Shown here in pieces: positions 24,389 to 36,200 of a stretch of 64,000 nucleotides of DNA. The notes under the pieces were generated by a model that saw nothing but the letters and a program-made list of their open reading frames with translations, did not search any database and was not told the DNA's origin. Positions within the stretch are counted from its first letter, which is position 1; each line of letters opens with the position of its first letter. A program made the position numbers and the translations under genes. This DNA is from Vandiemenella viatica (taxonomy: Eukaryota > Arthropoda > Insecta > Orthoptera > Morabidae): positions 115,310,095 through 115,374,094 of the forward strand of contig CM061920.1 in assembly GCA_031002005.1 (NCBI GenBank), written 5' to 3'.

Positions 24389-24934
24389 TTAGAATGACAG
24401 TGGTAGCCTTACCAGATCCTTCGGATTCTGTACGGGCGTACGCAAGTGTGGAGGATGCGGTGATGTGGGTGCTGATGTGGATGGTGGGGAATTGCTGGGG
24501 GCATCCATCTCAACATTGCTGTTGACCGGTGCTGTAAGTGTTGTTAACTTTCTTGGGTGAAGGTGGTATGGTCGATGTGTTGCTTGTGGCCAGAGTGGCT
24601 GTGGAACCCCCGCTAATGGTGGTATGGCATATTCTTTGTGGTATAGTTGCGATGGTGATGAATCTGTTGTCATTAAAGGTTGCAGCTGGTTTTGATGGCG
24701 GCGTTCTAATCTGTGTTGCGTTGGTACTGAGGTGACAAGCCGTCCGTGTGTCTCCACTACTGTTGCCGGCATCCATATGGTGCTGCCCCTGTACGAGCGT
24801 GTCCAAACCACGCTCGCTGCCTGGCGTGAAACGGTGGGAGGGCTGGGATCGGGGCTATGCGGGAAATGGTGCCAGGAGGTGCAGCAACATCCATGGTTGT
24901 CATCCATGGAGTAGTTCCACTGGGTTACAACCAT
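24389..24934 (-). pseudogene. Gypsy integrase C-terminal region (GPY/F-like)
   Basis: 181 open codons, strongly Pro/Ser/Thr-rich toward the end. The block VVWTRSYRGSTIWMPATVVE followed by RRHQNQLQP is the GPY/F-type module that follows the integrase core in Gypsy elements. It lies downstream (minus strand) of the core at 25029-25283, though the intervening part is shortened. The plus-strand frames at 24538-24951 are shadows. Confidence 0.65.
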
Positions 24935-25028
24935 TGATTGGTGTGGTCTAAAAAAAAGGGAGGACGGGAGACGTTGTGGCTGACTGCGCCATTTTCAGCA
25001 TTTGTTGTCTGAATGTCCTGACCAGACG

Positions 25029-25283
25029 TTATGTTTCGCTATTTGAGGCGGGATGGAATGGAGGAATAAAGATGTGTTTGATGCCGTTAGCCACACAGAA
25101 TTCCTTGAAGGATGTTGTTGTGAATTGGGACCCATTGTCAGAGACGAGCATGCGTGGTAAACCTTCAATGGCCAAAACCTGGATCAATGTATTGAGTGTG
25201 TCTTTCGTCGTAGTGGTTGCCATGCGGACCACGTATGGGTACCTGGAGTAGGCATCGATGATGAGTAACCAAATGGTTCCCAA
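25029..25283 (-). pseudogene. Gypsy integrase catalytic core
   Basis: Reads WLLIIDAYSRYPYVVRM (first Asp), MLVSDNGSQFTTTSF (second Asp) and FIPPFHPASNSET, then a TAA stop followed by RLVRTFRQQMLKMAQ. In functional relatives the third catalytic residue (Glu of SNG-x-x-ER) is at the stop position, so the active-site Glu appears to have become a stop codon. The upstream zinc-binding part is reduced to a short segment. Confidence 0.85.
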
Positions 25284-25411
25284 AAATGGACCTGCTAAGT
25301 CCAGTTGAATGCAGTCCTAAGGTTGGCGGGGAGTGGGCCAGGGTGCGAAAGCTTGTGGTGGAGCTGCCTGATGTCGGGTGCAGGCTCTGCAGCTGTGTAC
25401 AATCTTCTCAA

Positions 25412-25530
25412 TGTCCTGACTGACCCCTCCTTTATGAACTGGTACTACTATTGCTCTTTTCCAATCCTCTGGTAAGCAGCAAGATTCCAAACTCACTTTT
25501 ATATTTATAATCTTACCAAAAACCATTTAG
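25412..25530 (-). pseudogene. LINE family A reverse transcriptase fragment
   Basis: Minus strand reads VSLESCCLPEDWKRAIVVPV then HKGGV, nearly identical to family A at 39880-39960 (NLESCCLPEDWQRMIVVPL). It is fused at its left end to the truncated Gypsy element. Only about 120 bases are recognisable. Confidence 0.8.
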
Positions 25531-26790
25531 AAAGATACCTATTATGGGTAATCTATATAGTAAACAACTTTTATTAAGACTTTCTGCAATATCAGTTTCG
25601 TTAAAGATATAAGATTTAGATAAAGTTGTTTTTCCATCGTCATGGATTTTGCTACATCGATTTCATTAAGAGAACCCACAACAATGATCGTTTTAAAGTG
25701 TATTTTCCATGCTCTGATAACTTTAATTTAAGAGATAACTGAATTTCTAAACATGTCGAACCATGTGCTTAGACGGTGCAACCTACAAAATTTGTAGTTA
25801 CGAGTTAATGAAAGGAATTATGTTAGATTTTTGCATCACAAGTATGTTCTGAGCACAAATTTGGCTAATTAAATAATTTATTAGTATGATTTTTAATTAT
25901 GTAAATAAAATCATTTTTAATAGAGATAAAGGCGTGAAATTATATTCAAGAGATAGACAAAATTAAGCTACTCAAATGCACGATATTAAATCCTCAAAAA
26001 GTTTAGAATTTCAATAAGATAAATAAGATTTTATAAAACGAATTGTTTAGACATTATTGGTTGCAGGCTTAAAGTGATGACATAACAGAATTAAATTTTA
26101 GTCAAGCAGAAACATCTTCAAAGAACAAATAAAGTCAAAATATTTAGAACAGAGTGCCCTAAGAAATATGTGTTAATTGCAATTTGAACTATTAAGTGGT
26201 TAATTAGATATTAATTTTTAAAGTTATCAGCAGACATCAGAGGTCTGAATGAACTGATAAAAAGAGGTCGGCCATATTGAATTTTTCTCAGTCTTTAGCC
26301 AGTTTTTAGAGAGGCTAGTATGCAGCAAGTTGATCTGAAATGTTTGGAACAGTCTTCACACACTGATCATGAAGTTTAGTTTGCGGCAACCAAGGTGAGC
26401 AATGCCTCTGTAAGTACAGTTTTCAACAGTTTTTAATGAGGTGAAACAGCAGCGAGTGAGTACAGGCGTATCATGATGCAGAGACTGCCTGACCGGTTTG
26501 TAGTAATGTATAGCTTGCAATGAATTTTAGTATTTTTGGTCATTGGAAGCTGCTTATGGTTTGTTTGAATTCAATCAACTATATTTTCAGATAGTAGTCT
26601 GATGTCTCATCCTAACTGTTACAGACTATTGTAATGTACTTTTGAAAAATATAACAGTTTTGAAATTTCAACAAGTCTTCAGTGCACCTTATTTATGAAC
26701 AATACATTTATCTCTTGGGGTATCGCAAGGGATTGGCGACTAGGAATACGAATCTTTAAGGGTATCAGTTTGCAGTTAGAGTTTAGAAGC
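25531..26790. other. Intronic sequence, nothing recognised
   Basis: AT-rich stretch of the FAHD2-like intron with no coding or repeat structure that I could support. Confidence 0.5.
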
Positions 26791-28739
26791 TGTTCTGAAG
26801 CTAACCCACTTCAGGCAAGTTGTCTAAAAAAATCTCTCGACTGGTTTGATGCAATTCTCCCTCTGTTCATATCTTGCGCTAACCTCTTCATCTCAACATA
26901 AACCTGAATGATTTGGAATGTCTCCTATTTCATAACTGTTTGATATCAGTTTGAATAATCTTTGGCTTCATCTTCAATTATTTGCTTCACATAATCTTTG
27001 TCTACCTCTACAGTTATTTCCTTTGACTGTATCCTCCATTAACAAATTAACCAACCCCACAGCTTAAAATATGACCCACCATCCTGAATCTTCTTTCTGT
27101 ATAACTCTTCCACAACCTTCTCTCCTCATCCATCATCTCCAAAACACGTTCATTTCATATTTCATCAGTCCACTTACTTTTAAGCATCCTTCTATCACAC
27201 CACATTTCAAATGCTTCAACTTTCCTTCTTTCTAGTATTCCTGAAGTCCAGTGATGTGTTCCACACATATTTGGAGCTTTAAAAAGTTATTTCTGAGTCC
27301 TAAATCAATATTTGAAACTAAAAGTTTTCTCTTTTTCAAGAAAGCTCTTTTTGCTATCCTTCTTTTCACAATATTCTTGCTTCAGCCATCGGTTATAATT
27401 TTATTTCCTGAGCAACAGAATTTACTAACTTCTCCTTTTCCGTTCAAACCTACTTTTATATTTACTCTATTATTACTGGTTTCATTTTTTGCAATGTTTC
27501 GTCACTTTTGACTTGCTTTGGTTTACATTTATTCTAAAATCTTCCTTCAGAATTTTGTTCATACCATACAGTAACTTCTCAAGATCTTCAATTCACTAAC
27601 AGGACAATGCCATCAGCAAATCATAACATACTGATATTTACTCCTTGAACAATTTTACCACTCAAATTTTTCTTTTACTTCTTTCATTACTTCCTCTACA
27701 GACAAGTTGAATATGAATGGGGATAGACTACAAACTTGTCTCACATCCTTTTTAATTGATTCCTGTCTCTCATAATTCTCCAAGCCATTTAATTTTTATG
27801 TAGATTGTAAAGTATTCTTCTACATAGATATTTTAGACCCGATTTCTTTAATTATTTTCTACATCTTGTGCCAACTAGCATTATCAAAAGCTTTTTCTAA
27901 ATCAACAAAAGTATCTTTGCTTTCTTTATCTGCCCTTCAAGTATTAATCCTAAAGACAGAACTGCTTCTCTTGTACAGTGATTTTTCATAAACCCAAACT
28001 AAACATCACCTACTCTCTCTTCTACTATCATTTCTAATCTTCTGTATACTATCCTGATCAGTAATTTTGAAGCATGTGATATTAGACTCATAGTGCAACA
28101 ATTCTCACATTTGTCAGCTTGTGATTTCCTTGGAACTGTGAAAATTATACTTTTATTAAAATGATTTGGAATCTCACCTATTTTATAACTGTTTGATATC
28201 AGTTTGAAAAATGTGAGTACGAAGGCTTTCACGGTGTATTGATGATATGAAGTTTTCATGGGTTCATCGCATGGCGGAGAACCCACGAAGACTTCATATC
28301 TTTGGCTTCATTATTCTCCTAGCGATTTCAGAATTTCTGCAGGAATCTCATCAATTCCAGACACTATATTTGATTTTGAATCTTTCAGAGCTCCATCAAA
28401 TTCTGTCCTTAAAACAGAATCCCTTACGTTATTAACGTCATCCCCCGCTTCTTTTTCCAGCGCACAGTTATTGGAAACATCCAAATCATACAGTTTCTCT
28501 GTGTTATTCCTTCCATCAATTAGCTCTATTTTATGAGCTTAAAAAGATACTTCCCATCATGTTTATACGTCCTTTCTTTATTTCTTCTGTTTGACCCTCC
28601 TATAGCCCAATCATTTCTTTTTCTACTTCATCACACTTTTCTTGCAGTCACTTTTTTGTTGTTGTTTCTTGGCATTTCCCATTTATCTGATTTCTGAATT
28701 GTTTGTATTGCTTTCTTCCTGCTTCATCCTGAGCATTTT

Positions 28740-29950
28740 AGTGACTTATCCTCTGATCCACCAGCTCCAATATGAGGTGCTGTCCAAGAATTTCATTGTA
28801 AAAATCAGATATATATACTTGCATCCTAATGACTTCCGTCACCTTCAAAGCAGTCACCTTGGGCATGTATGCAACGATCCCAGTACTGTTACCATTTTTG
28901 GAAGCACTCCTGGAAGTCTGTAGGATGAAGGTGCACAGGGTCCATTGCGATTCCATCTGGATGTCTTCAATGGAGTCAAAATGTTGTCCCCTAACGCGAT
29001 TTTAATCTTCAGAAACAGTTAAAAGTCACACAGTGCTAGCTAGGTCTGGCATGTAGGGAGGATGGTAGACCATTACCATGTTGTTTTGGGTCAGGAATTT
29101 CCTCACAACGAGCGAGGTGTGCTTATGTGCATTGTCATGGCGCAATGACCAGTCTTTCTTTTTTCCATGACTTTGGCCTTTCGTGCCAAACATTTTCCCT
29201 CAGTCGTCTCAAAACCTTGCAGTAAAAATGCCCCTGATCAGGTGGAACAAACTCCTTACGCACAATTCCCAAATTTCGAAACAAATGACCAGCACTGACT
29301 TGGTGTTACTGTGAACTTAATCTTTTTTCGGCCTTAGAGAAGATGGTGTCTTCCATTGTGATTATTGCTGCTTCGTTTCAGGATCATAACCATAATCTCA
29401 AGATTCATCACTGTTATGACTCAGAATGAGAAATTTAGACACACTCAAACTCTTTGTTGCAGCTCAGTGCACATCTGAATTTTGAGGTTGAGGTTAGAAG
29501 GCAAGGGACAAACTTCGCTGCAGTTTGTCTCATGTTCAGTTCATCAGCTAGAATTCATTGACATGTACCATACGAAGGCCCACATCTGGTTCAAACATTG
29601 TGAATTGTCTGCCTTCTCTCTTCGTGAATCACGTCACGCACTTTTATGATCATTGTGCATGTTGACGGTCGACCAGAATGATTGTTATCTTCCACAGGTT
29701 CTCTTCCTTCCTTGAAGCACTTGAACCACTCACATGTTCTAGCTTGAGTCAATGCACTCACACCAAATGCCTCTGCCAGCATGTGGTGGGTCTCAACTGC
29801 AGTTTTCTTCAACTTGAAACAGAATTTGGTACAAATTTGATGCTCCTTCACGTTATCCACTTGAAATTTCGCAAAAGCACATCCTGCCAAGCACCACTAC
29901 AAATCAAAACTGCACGCACCAAAGATGATGCAACTTTGTACCGCAATACC
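28740..29950 (-). pseudogene. Mariner transposase relic inside an RTE-like LINE
   Basis: The minus-strand N-terminus at 29890-29591 reads CTKFCFKLKKTAVETHHML, TCEWFKCFKEGREPVEDN and SGRPST, the classic mariner helix-turn-helix with its linker. Further on: DESWDYGYDPETKQQ (first Asp; the preceding Gly is Ser, about 29400), LRHDNAHKHTS (second Asp, about 29130), VYHPPYMPDLA, and the C-terminal block near 28920. Frameshifts separate these. End sequences are too decayed to define exact inverted repeats. Confidence 0.88.
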
Positions 29951-29954
29951 TAAG

Positions 29955-30240
29955 GTAGGGGTGGGCAACCCGCAGTCCGCCTTGAACATTTTTCGGGCCC
30001 ATGAGATTCATCACACTTTTTACAAAATATATTTATTTTATTCGTCCAAAGTAGTGAAAATCAATTTAAAAAAAAACATTACTTGTGCATCCATATATAC
30101 GAATATTAAGTGTAGAAATTTTGAGAAAAAATTAACTTTGATTTTAAAATAATATTCTTGTGAGTATATAATTTTATAAGCGGCCCGCAGAGTTATGATA
30201 CATTTCCAAAGTGGCCCTTAAGATCATTTGGATTGGCCAC
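29955..30240. mobile_element. hAT-type MITE candidate
   Basis: Non-coding AT-rich segment whose ends resemble hAT termini: 'aggggtgggcaacc' at left and 'ggccacctttga' at right, whose reverse complement (tcaaaggtggcc) is an imperfect match. Internal 'cggcccgc' blocks occur near the right end. A clear 8-bp target duplication was not seen. Confidence 0.45.
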
Positions 30241-30623
30241 CTTTGATCAAGATGTGGAACTTTAGACATCTATTGGAGGAATGTTGTACTGCTACTGGTT
30301 TGACTGGTACAGTGAAATTCAAGGGTAGTACCTCATATTTCATTTGTGATTCAAGCTTTTAGGACTTTGTTTCCTCGAGCCTAAAGTTCCTTTATCAGGT
30401 TTCATTATTTCTCTCTTCAATACATTCGACTTATCGTTAGTCGAACTCTTTCCATAATAAGTTCTTAGGCCCAAGTCTACCATTTCTGTAAATTTTTCTG
30501 TCATGTTAGATTATTTCAGTTTGTTCACTTCCAGTCTGTTCTGCCTGTGTTGATTGTTTATACTCCTCAAACACTTTATAACTGTGGCCAGAGTCTATTT
30601 CAGTTCGTGGGTATGCTTTATAG

Positions 30624-30846
30624 CAGTGATGTCAAGGATACGGCCCGCGGGCTGCTTCCCGCCCCCGACCCTATCAATACGGCCCACGATCGCAATGTGA
30701 CACAGAAAGAAGAATCATGTTTTTTTTAGAGCTTTTAGACTTCACTCGATTCCTCATTTTTTTTTATTTTTTTATTTGAATCTGGCCCGCCTACACATTC
30801 TAAATTTAATATACGGCCATCTGCAAAATTGAGTTTGACACTTATG
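30624..30846 (+). mobile_element. hAT MITE derived from the 2604-4962 element
   Basis: 223 bp. The first ~120 and last ~80 bases match the ends of the hAT element at 2604-4962 (cagtgatgtcaa start; cacattctaaatttaatata near the end). It is flanked by an 8-bp duplication with one mismatch, CTTTATAG (30616-30623) and CTTTATAA (30847-30854). It is an internally deleted, non-autonomous copy sitting in RTE-like LINE sequence. Confidence 0.93.
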
Positions 30847-31569
30847 CTTTATAATCTAGGATTTAATTCCTGAATCTCTGCTTGACCTTGACATAATCTA
30901 ACTGATATCTAACTGTATCCACTGGATGTTTCCAGGTGTATATCCTTCTTGCAGGATGCTTAAATACTGTATTCACCACAACAAGATTATATTTTTCACA
31001 AAATGATAACAACATGCGTCCTTGCTCATTTTTTTTCCTCCAGAGCCTAAGCTCCATACAGTATTCCCCTCTTTTTCTTCTCCCACTACCACATTACATT
31101 TGCTCATGATTATTACATTTTCCTCCCCCTTCATATATTAGACTGATTCTTCGATTTCATCATATATTTTCTCTATTTATTCATTATCTTCCTGCGACTT
31201 TGGCTCATACACTTGTACTAACATCGTTGTAGTGGACTTAGTTTCTAACCTCATCAACATAATCCTGCCACTAAAATGTTTTTAATAACTCACCTGTTTA
31301 CCAATCCTCTTGTTCATTATAAATCCTACACCTGTAACTCCACTGACAGCTTTGGTGTTAATTATTCTGCATTTCCCAGACCAGAAATACTATGCATCCT
31401 TCCACTTAATTCAACTAATCCCAACAATAGCTAATTTAAGTCATTCCATTTCACTTTTAAAGTTTCATAATCTACCTGCCCTATTCTGATGATTCCTCCC
31501 TGAGAAATTCCCACCCAGAGATTCAATTCGGGGAGTATTTTACATATAGAATATTTAACACGGGAAGAA

Positions 31570-32180
31570 ACCGTTATTCTAAAAGATTACATTACCTTGT
31601 GATACCGTTTGAGTCCTTAATGCAGTGGGTTCCCATTGCCTTCACCATCCCCATGCCATTGATCATTTTTGATTCATCCAACTTTCAACCCAAAGGGCAA
31701 GTAGCTGGTACGATCCACTCTTCCACTCTCCTTTCAGGAGGCTGTTGGCAACTAGTATGTGACTCATTATATAGGGAATCATTCAATCGTTAGTACATCA
31801 TCAATGCAAATGGGGTGCACCATTGGAATGAAAAGTTGACAATTGATTGAAGAGTCTAATACAGCATCTCCCATGTCCTTATATCAAACTTAATATATTT
31901 AGTTGCAAATGTACCTAAGTGCAACTGCTTCTCTTCTCAGATGAAATGAACTCTGAATCACAAGCAGAAGCAAACTACAAGGCATATCTAGTAGTTCAGG
32001 TTTATGAGAGCGCTATCTATTTTATGGCGAGGGATTGTACTCGCTCATGGTGGCAAGGAAATGCTTTACAACATATACTTTTTAAATAACAAAATCAATA
32101 GTAACTTTATTTTAAAAATAGTACACTGAGTGAAAGCTATATTATTTTATGAGAAACTGGCACTGATGAAGTGCCAAACA
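31570..32180. other. Intronic sequence, nothing recognised
   Basis: FAHD2-like intron upstream (minus-strand sense) of the RTE-like LINE. No domain or repeat supported. Confidence 0.45.
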
Positions 32181-32189
32181 TATATTTTC

Positions 32190-32420
32190 TTTTTGCTCAT
32201 GGCTTTATGTTTTATCAGTGACATTAGAGGCAGGAAACAACTGGAGGAAAGGATCAGGAAGGAGTTCTGCTGTGGGCATTTGAAGGAACCAACCTAGCAT
32301 TCACCAGGAGTGATTTTGGGAAACCAAAATCTGTATGGTCAGTCGGGGATTCTAATCCACTGTGCTCCAAAATCAGAGGTTAGAGTGTTGCCACTTGCTG
32401 ACCATGTGCAGTGAATGTAT
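32190..32420 (-). repeat. Old, diverged SINE copy
   Basis: Shares with the 12568 SINE the order 'aaggaatcaggaagga', 'catttgaaggaacc', 'caccaggagtgattt', 'ggggattctaatcc' (plus-strand view of a minus-strand copy). It is strongly diverged and its ends are unclear. Confidence 0.65.
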
Positions 32421-33359
32421 CACAATGTACAATACTACTGAAAAAGCTTTTTCAAACAAATGCTTAGCAATCAGTTTATTCAAATGTCAGAAAGATTGTA
32501 TGTGTGCAGTCCGAGATCTCAACAAAAAATGCTCCGACATTTGTTTCATAATTACTCATTTACCTAGTTCGCTCTTTGCGATCGTCTGTGTGGTTTAAAG
32601 ACTAGCTGAAATTTACGGAAAGAATCAGTATTTTGATGAAGTGTGAAATATGCAATACCTAGTGCATCTTCAGTGTTTCTGACAACAAGTTCAGGATTCC
32701 ATGCTCTGTCATCACGTAATGTAGAAACGTAAGACATATCACATATTTTAATTCTGAACCTAAGCTTTAAAATGGTGAATACACCATTGGAATGAATCTC
32801 TGATTATCCAGAATATTTTGATAAGCTAGTTTACATCTACACAGTAAAGATGCAATAGTAGTTTCTGGGAAAACTGACAGCTCATACTAATCATTTTCAG
32901 TGTCACCTCTCAATTAAACAACCCAAGCAAGCTGATAAACTGTTGGATTTTTTACAACTATAGCTTAAAACCTTTACTCAGCAGAATACAAGTAATATTC
33001 AGATAATAAAATTAGTACCTATTATTATTTGTTGATTTAAAATAATAATACATTTTTGTATGAAAAGTATCGAGATTGGTATTCATAAAGACACTAAGTA
33101 CTAACCAGCTAAAGCTGCACCCTTGTTATAGTAATATTATGTTATTGATTATTTATTTGTTTTTCTGATTTAACAATTTACTAAATCGGTTATTAGGTAT
33201 CCAATGTAGGCGACAAAGCATTATTATCAAGTTACCAATTCGTATTGTGTGTCACATACATACAATTGCTGAGAATCTTATTTTTCCACTAACCCTGTAT
33301 GTGGTTAAAATTATGTTGGATAAGTAGGAGGAAAATAAGCTTAAAGCCATACCACATTC

Positions 33360-33640
33360 TGATACTGTGGAATGCTGAATAAACAATATGTCCAGCGACA
33401 TTCTATAGCAATTAGCAGAAAAATTAAAGAAGAGTTTACATTTTCATTCGCAGTTGGATTAATTTACTGATGTTTTAGATTATGCACAATTTGTGGTATT
33501 TATGCACTTTGAAGCAAATTAAAATATCATAGAAAACATTTTATTTTGCAAAGCTCTTGCTGTGAATTCTACTGGCCAGTGTTTGTATGACAAAACTATT
33601 TGATAGCTGTTCTTAAAATCAATAGAATCCATGCTTATTA
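33360..33640 (+). pseudogene. hAT transposase relic (SCAND3/ZBED-like)
   Basis: Fragmented plus-strand translation: NNMSSDIL, LAEKLKKSLHF, FTDVLDYAQFVVFMHFEAN, and NIIENILFCKAL. This is the same conserved region (LDES-x-D-x-x-x-AQL-x-VF) as in hAT transposases, from a different family than 2604-4962. Stops replace key residues. Confidence 0.65.
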
Positions 33641-33849
33641 ACAGATAGTGTGTTGATTTATTTTACTATTTTCATTATTTTACTTTTGTTGTATTTGGTG
33701 AATTTCTATAAAATACTTTTACAATTACATATATTTCACATTTATTATAATCCATGTAACTCACAAAGACTGCATCAATTAGACTCTGTGGCTGAAATTT
33801 GTGAATTAATTTGCAAAGATAAGTTGAACTTCTCTTAAAAATTCAATCA

Positions 33850-34175
33850 GCTTCTTGATTTTATCTAATGCAAAATTGACACTGAAATCTCCACATAAAA
33901 ACATAGGAATTTTATCATTATATTTATGAAGCAAGGCAACACCTCAGACTGTATACAGTAATAATGATTAAATAACCAATAATGTCATCTACATTTTGAT
34001 TAGGAGAAATGTACACTGTTACAATCATAATTTTCAGCTTATTTTCAATTTGGCATTGAGCTATACACAGGTCACCAACTGTTGATGACATTAAACCACA
34101 TACACTAGAATTATTAAGTGCGCATGCACAGAATGTTAAACATTTAGCACACATGTGACACAACATTCTACGCAA
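33850..34175 (-). pseudogene. APE-type endonuclease fragment, non-LTR or Helitron-associated
   Basis: The minus strand reads IAQCQIENKLKIMIVTVYIS then PNQNVDDIIGYL, and, after a frameshift, IPMFLCGDFSVNF with KKLIEF. The VYISPN and GDF-x-VNF blocks are characteristic of endonuclease/exonuclease/phosphatase domains found in arthropod mobile elements, sometimes next to Pif1/Helitron helicases. The fragment ends about 30 bp from the splice donor of the FAHD2-like exon at 34207. Confidence 0.6.
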
Positions 34176-34206
34176 CTATCTAAAAAATTTACCTGGAAAT
34201 ACTTAC

Positions 34207-34538
34207 TGAGACAAAAATGAAATCAGATGATCAATACGATGCACTAGCTCACTTGTGTTTCCATTCTGCTTTAAAATTCCATTTACATGAGAGCGTATCC
34301 CAAGAGCATGAGGATCAGAAATTGCCTCTTTCATGACAACTGCTGGACCAAGTGGGCAGAAGTTATCCATTGCCTTCCCCAATAAAAACTGTCCAGAATT
34401 GCGTTTCTTCTGCCAATCACGGGCACTAAGATCCTGAGCTACAGTGAAGCCAAAGATATGATCCATTGCATTTATGGGAAGAACATTTCTTGTAGTTTTA
34501 CCAAGCACTACAGCCAATTCTACTTCCCAATCAAGTTC
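34207..34538 (-). CDS. FAHD2: FAHD2-like protein, exon with the catalytic core
   Basis: Minus strand: acceptor ...cttgcag, 332-base exon, donor gtaagt at 34206-34201. It starts ELDWEVELAVVLGKTTRN; the two Glu of EVE and the Asp in AQDLSARDWQ are the conserved divalent-metal ligands of the fumarylacetoacetate hydrolase fold. It continues GQFLLGKAMDNFCPLGPAVV and ends LISFLS plus two bases of a codon finished in the exon at 22748. The match to FAHD2A/B is strong. Proteins of this group are about 280-310 residues; the missing N-terminal half, including an expected VGMNY-type block, must be on upstream exons not found here. Family members are metal-dependent hydrolase/decarboxylase-type enzymes; the FAHD2 substrate is not settled. 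Confidence 0.96.
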
Positions 34539-35027
34539 CTGCAAGATTTTTGTGTGTAGGTATTATGAAAAAAATATTATAATTTGTAAATACCTAAACC
34601 AATGGTAAGGTTGAAATAAGTAATTTCTTAAGATGTAAATTTTTCAGAATTTGACCCTTATAGTGCAAAAGTAACAACTGCCATGCGTATAAGACAGTTC
34701 ACAGCCTAACTGCTAGATATCAGTAACACATATCACAGAGATATTATTAAACTGCTTAACTGGCATTTACTTTTGTTATGTACCTATTAAACTAAACAAA
34801 CAATTGAAACAAATGAGGCGGTTCTTCTTTGATCCTATTACAAACCCCCAAACTTACTATTCATTCTATTAACTAAATAATGCTCCAATAACTATATGCA
34901 TACTGTTTAGAAGATTTAATGAAATAAGGAATCATAGGAAAAGTAAACAGAAAAAGGGAGGAGAACCATGATGAATGCATAAACACTAACACAATTCACA
35001 AAATTTTGGTCTAAAACTTTTTTTTTT

Positions 35028-35253
35028 CTTGTGGCTTTATGCCTCATCGACTCCTAGGTATGGGTAGGAGACAAGGAATGGGAAGGAATTTCACACAATT
35101 TTTCTTTTGAAGGAACCATACCAGCATTTGCCAGGAGTGATTTGCGGGAAACCATGGAAAATCCAAATCTGGATGGCTGGATGGGGATTTGAACTCACGT
35201 CCTCCCAAATGCAGGGCCAGAATGTAAACCGTTCACTCACCACGCTACGTGAA
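35028..35253 (-). repeat. tRNA-derived SINE, older subfamily
   Basis: Poly-T at 35028-35037, then the SINE body and a degraded tRNA-like head (ggatttgaactcacgtcc). A short duplication TAAAAC flanks it (35022-35027, 35254-35259). It differs from the young copies by 'gtggctttatgcctcatcga' near the tail. Confidence 0.8.
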
Positions 35254-35259
35254 TAAAAC

Positions 35260-36200
35260 CTGAATCACATTTAGAGATGAGACACATGGCAAAGGGATAA
35301 GTTGTATACTCAATGGGATTCACCACATGACAAGCCAGAGACAAATATGGTCAGGGTGCAGGTGGCAATAGCACAGGGAGAAGTAGACAATCGATAATCT
35401 CAGCAAAAGGTGGTAAAAACTAACTAAAAAAATAGTAATTTGGATCATACATAAAAAAAATCACATGTGTGTGTAAACCAAAAATTGAGTAAGAAGTATT
35501 AACTATAAAGGAAAGATATATATTTATACACATTTATGTTTATATCAATAATCTTTTGCTGCAATTCTGCCCACATTAGCAAAAAAGGAAAAACCCTAAA
35601 TACCGAGTGAGACATTTCCTTGATCCCAGTTACTTTATGTCGGAGGTTTCTACAGCTAAATGAAAGGTTTTTTTTTTGGGGGGGGGGATTTTCCAGTAAC
35701 ATTATTTGTAGCACCTACATAGATAGTATACATATTCTGTTTCACAAGAAAACTTTTGTCCTTTTCTTTTTGTCTGAAATATGGTGCTAATGGCCCACTG
35801 TTCACCGCGACTTAGTACTGTTAATTTTTCCTAAATGTCACTTTACATTTCACATTTTTCAGATGTAAAAAAAAAAAAAAAAAAAAAAAAAAAGACATAA
35901 CAATCAGACACTACAAATACAATATGTGAAACGATCTCCCACCAGTACATTCACTGAACCATCAAAAAAATTTCAATATCACGATTTGTCTCATTAACAT
36001 CATCAAATGTCTAATTTTAAGGCAGAAATTTTTGACCAGCTTGATGGTTTATGTCTGAAAACATTTCCTTTCAAAAGCTCTCAAAATTTAGAACTATAAC
36101 AATCTTTATACACACAATTTTGCCCTCTCAGTTGTTGCAATGCTAAGCCGTGTGTTTTCGGCTTGTTCAGAAGAAATAAATAATCACAATTTAAAAAAAA
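35260..36200. other. No gene recognised
   Basis: AT-rich sequence with a poly-T/poly-G junction (35669-35687) and a poly-A run (35869-35893). Nothing else supported. Confidence 0.45.

Larger units (their letters stand above)
23940..25415 (-). mobile_element. 5'-truncated Gypsy/Ty3 element: integrase and 3' LTR region
   Basis: Minus strand from right to left: an integrase zinc-finger remnant (HSCRACTRHQ, about 25380), integrase core (25283-25029), a proline/serine-rich C-terminal region, then non-coding sequence (about 24370-23940) with a TATA-like box (atttatatgcc, about 24295), probably the 3' LTR. At about 25415 it abuts a LINE family A reverse transcriptase fragment without a target duplication. 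It may or may not be the same family as the 1-2346 element; no overlapping segment is available to compare. Confidence 0.75.
26800..31560 (-). mobile_element. RTE-like LINE relic, interrupted by a mariner and MITEs
   Basis: Minus-strand LINE. Endonuclease segment at 31560-30370, including 31057-30863 (GRMLLSFCEKYNLVVVNTVF then HPARRIYTWKHP). Reverse transcriptase start at 28286-27999 (IIFTVPRKSQADKCENC, MSLISHASKLLIRIV), then broken RT and C-terminal pieces to about 26800 (MRRERLWKSY; LAQDMN near the 3' end). It is split by the mariner at about 28740-29950, a hAT-like MITE (29955-30240) and a second MITE (30624-30846). Domain order and spacing support a single original copy. Confidence 0.75.

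Noticed and set aside
24538..24951. Plus-strand frames of 60-67 codons
   Set aside because: They are antisense to the Gypsy integrase C-terminal region; low complexity only.
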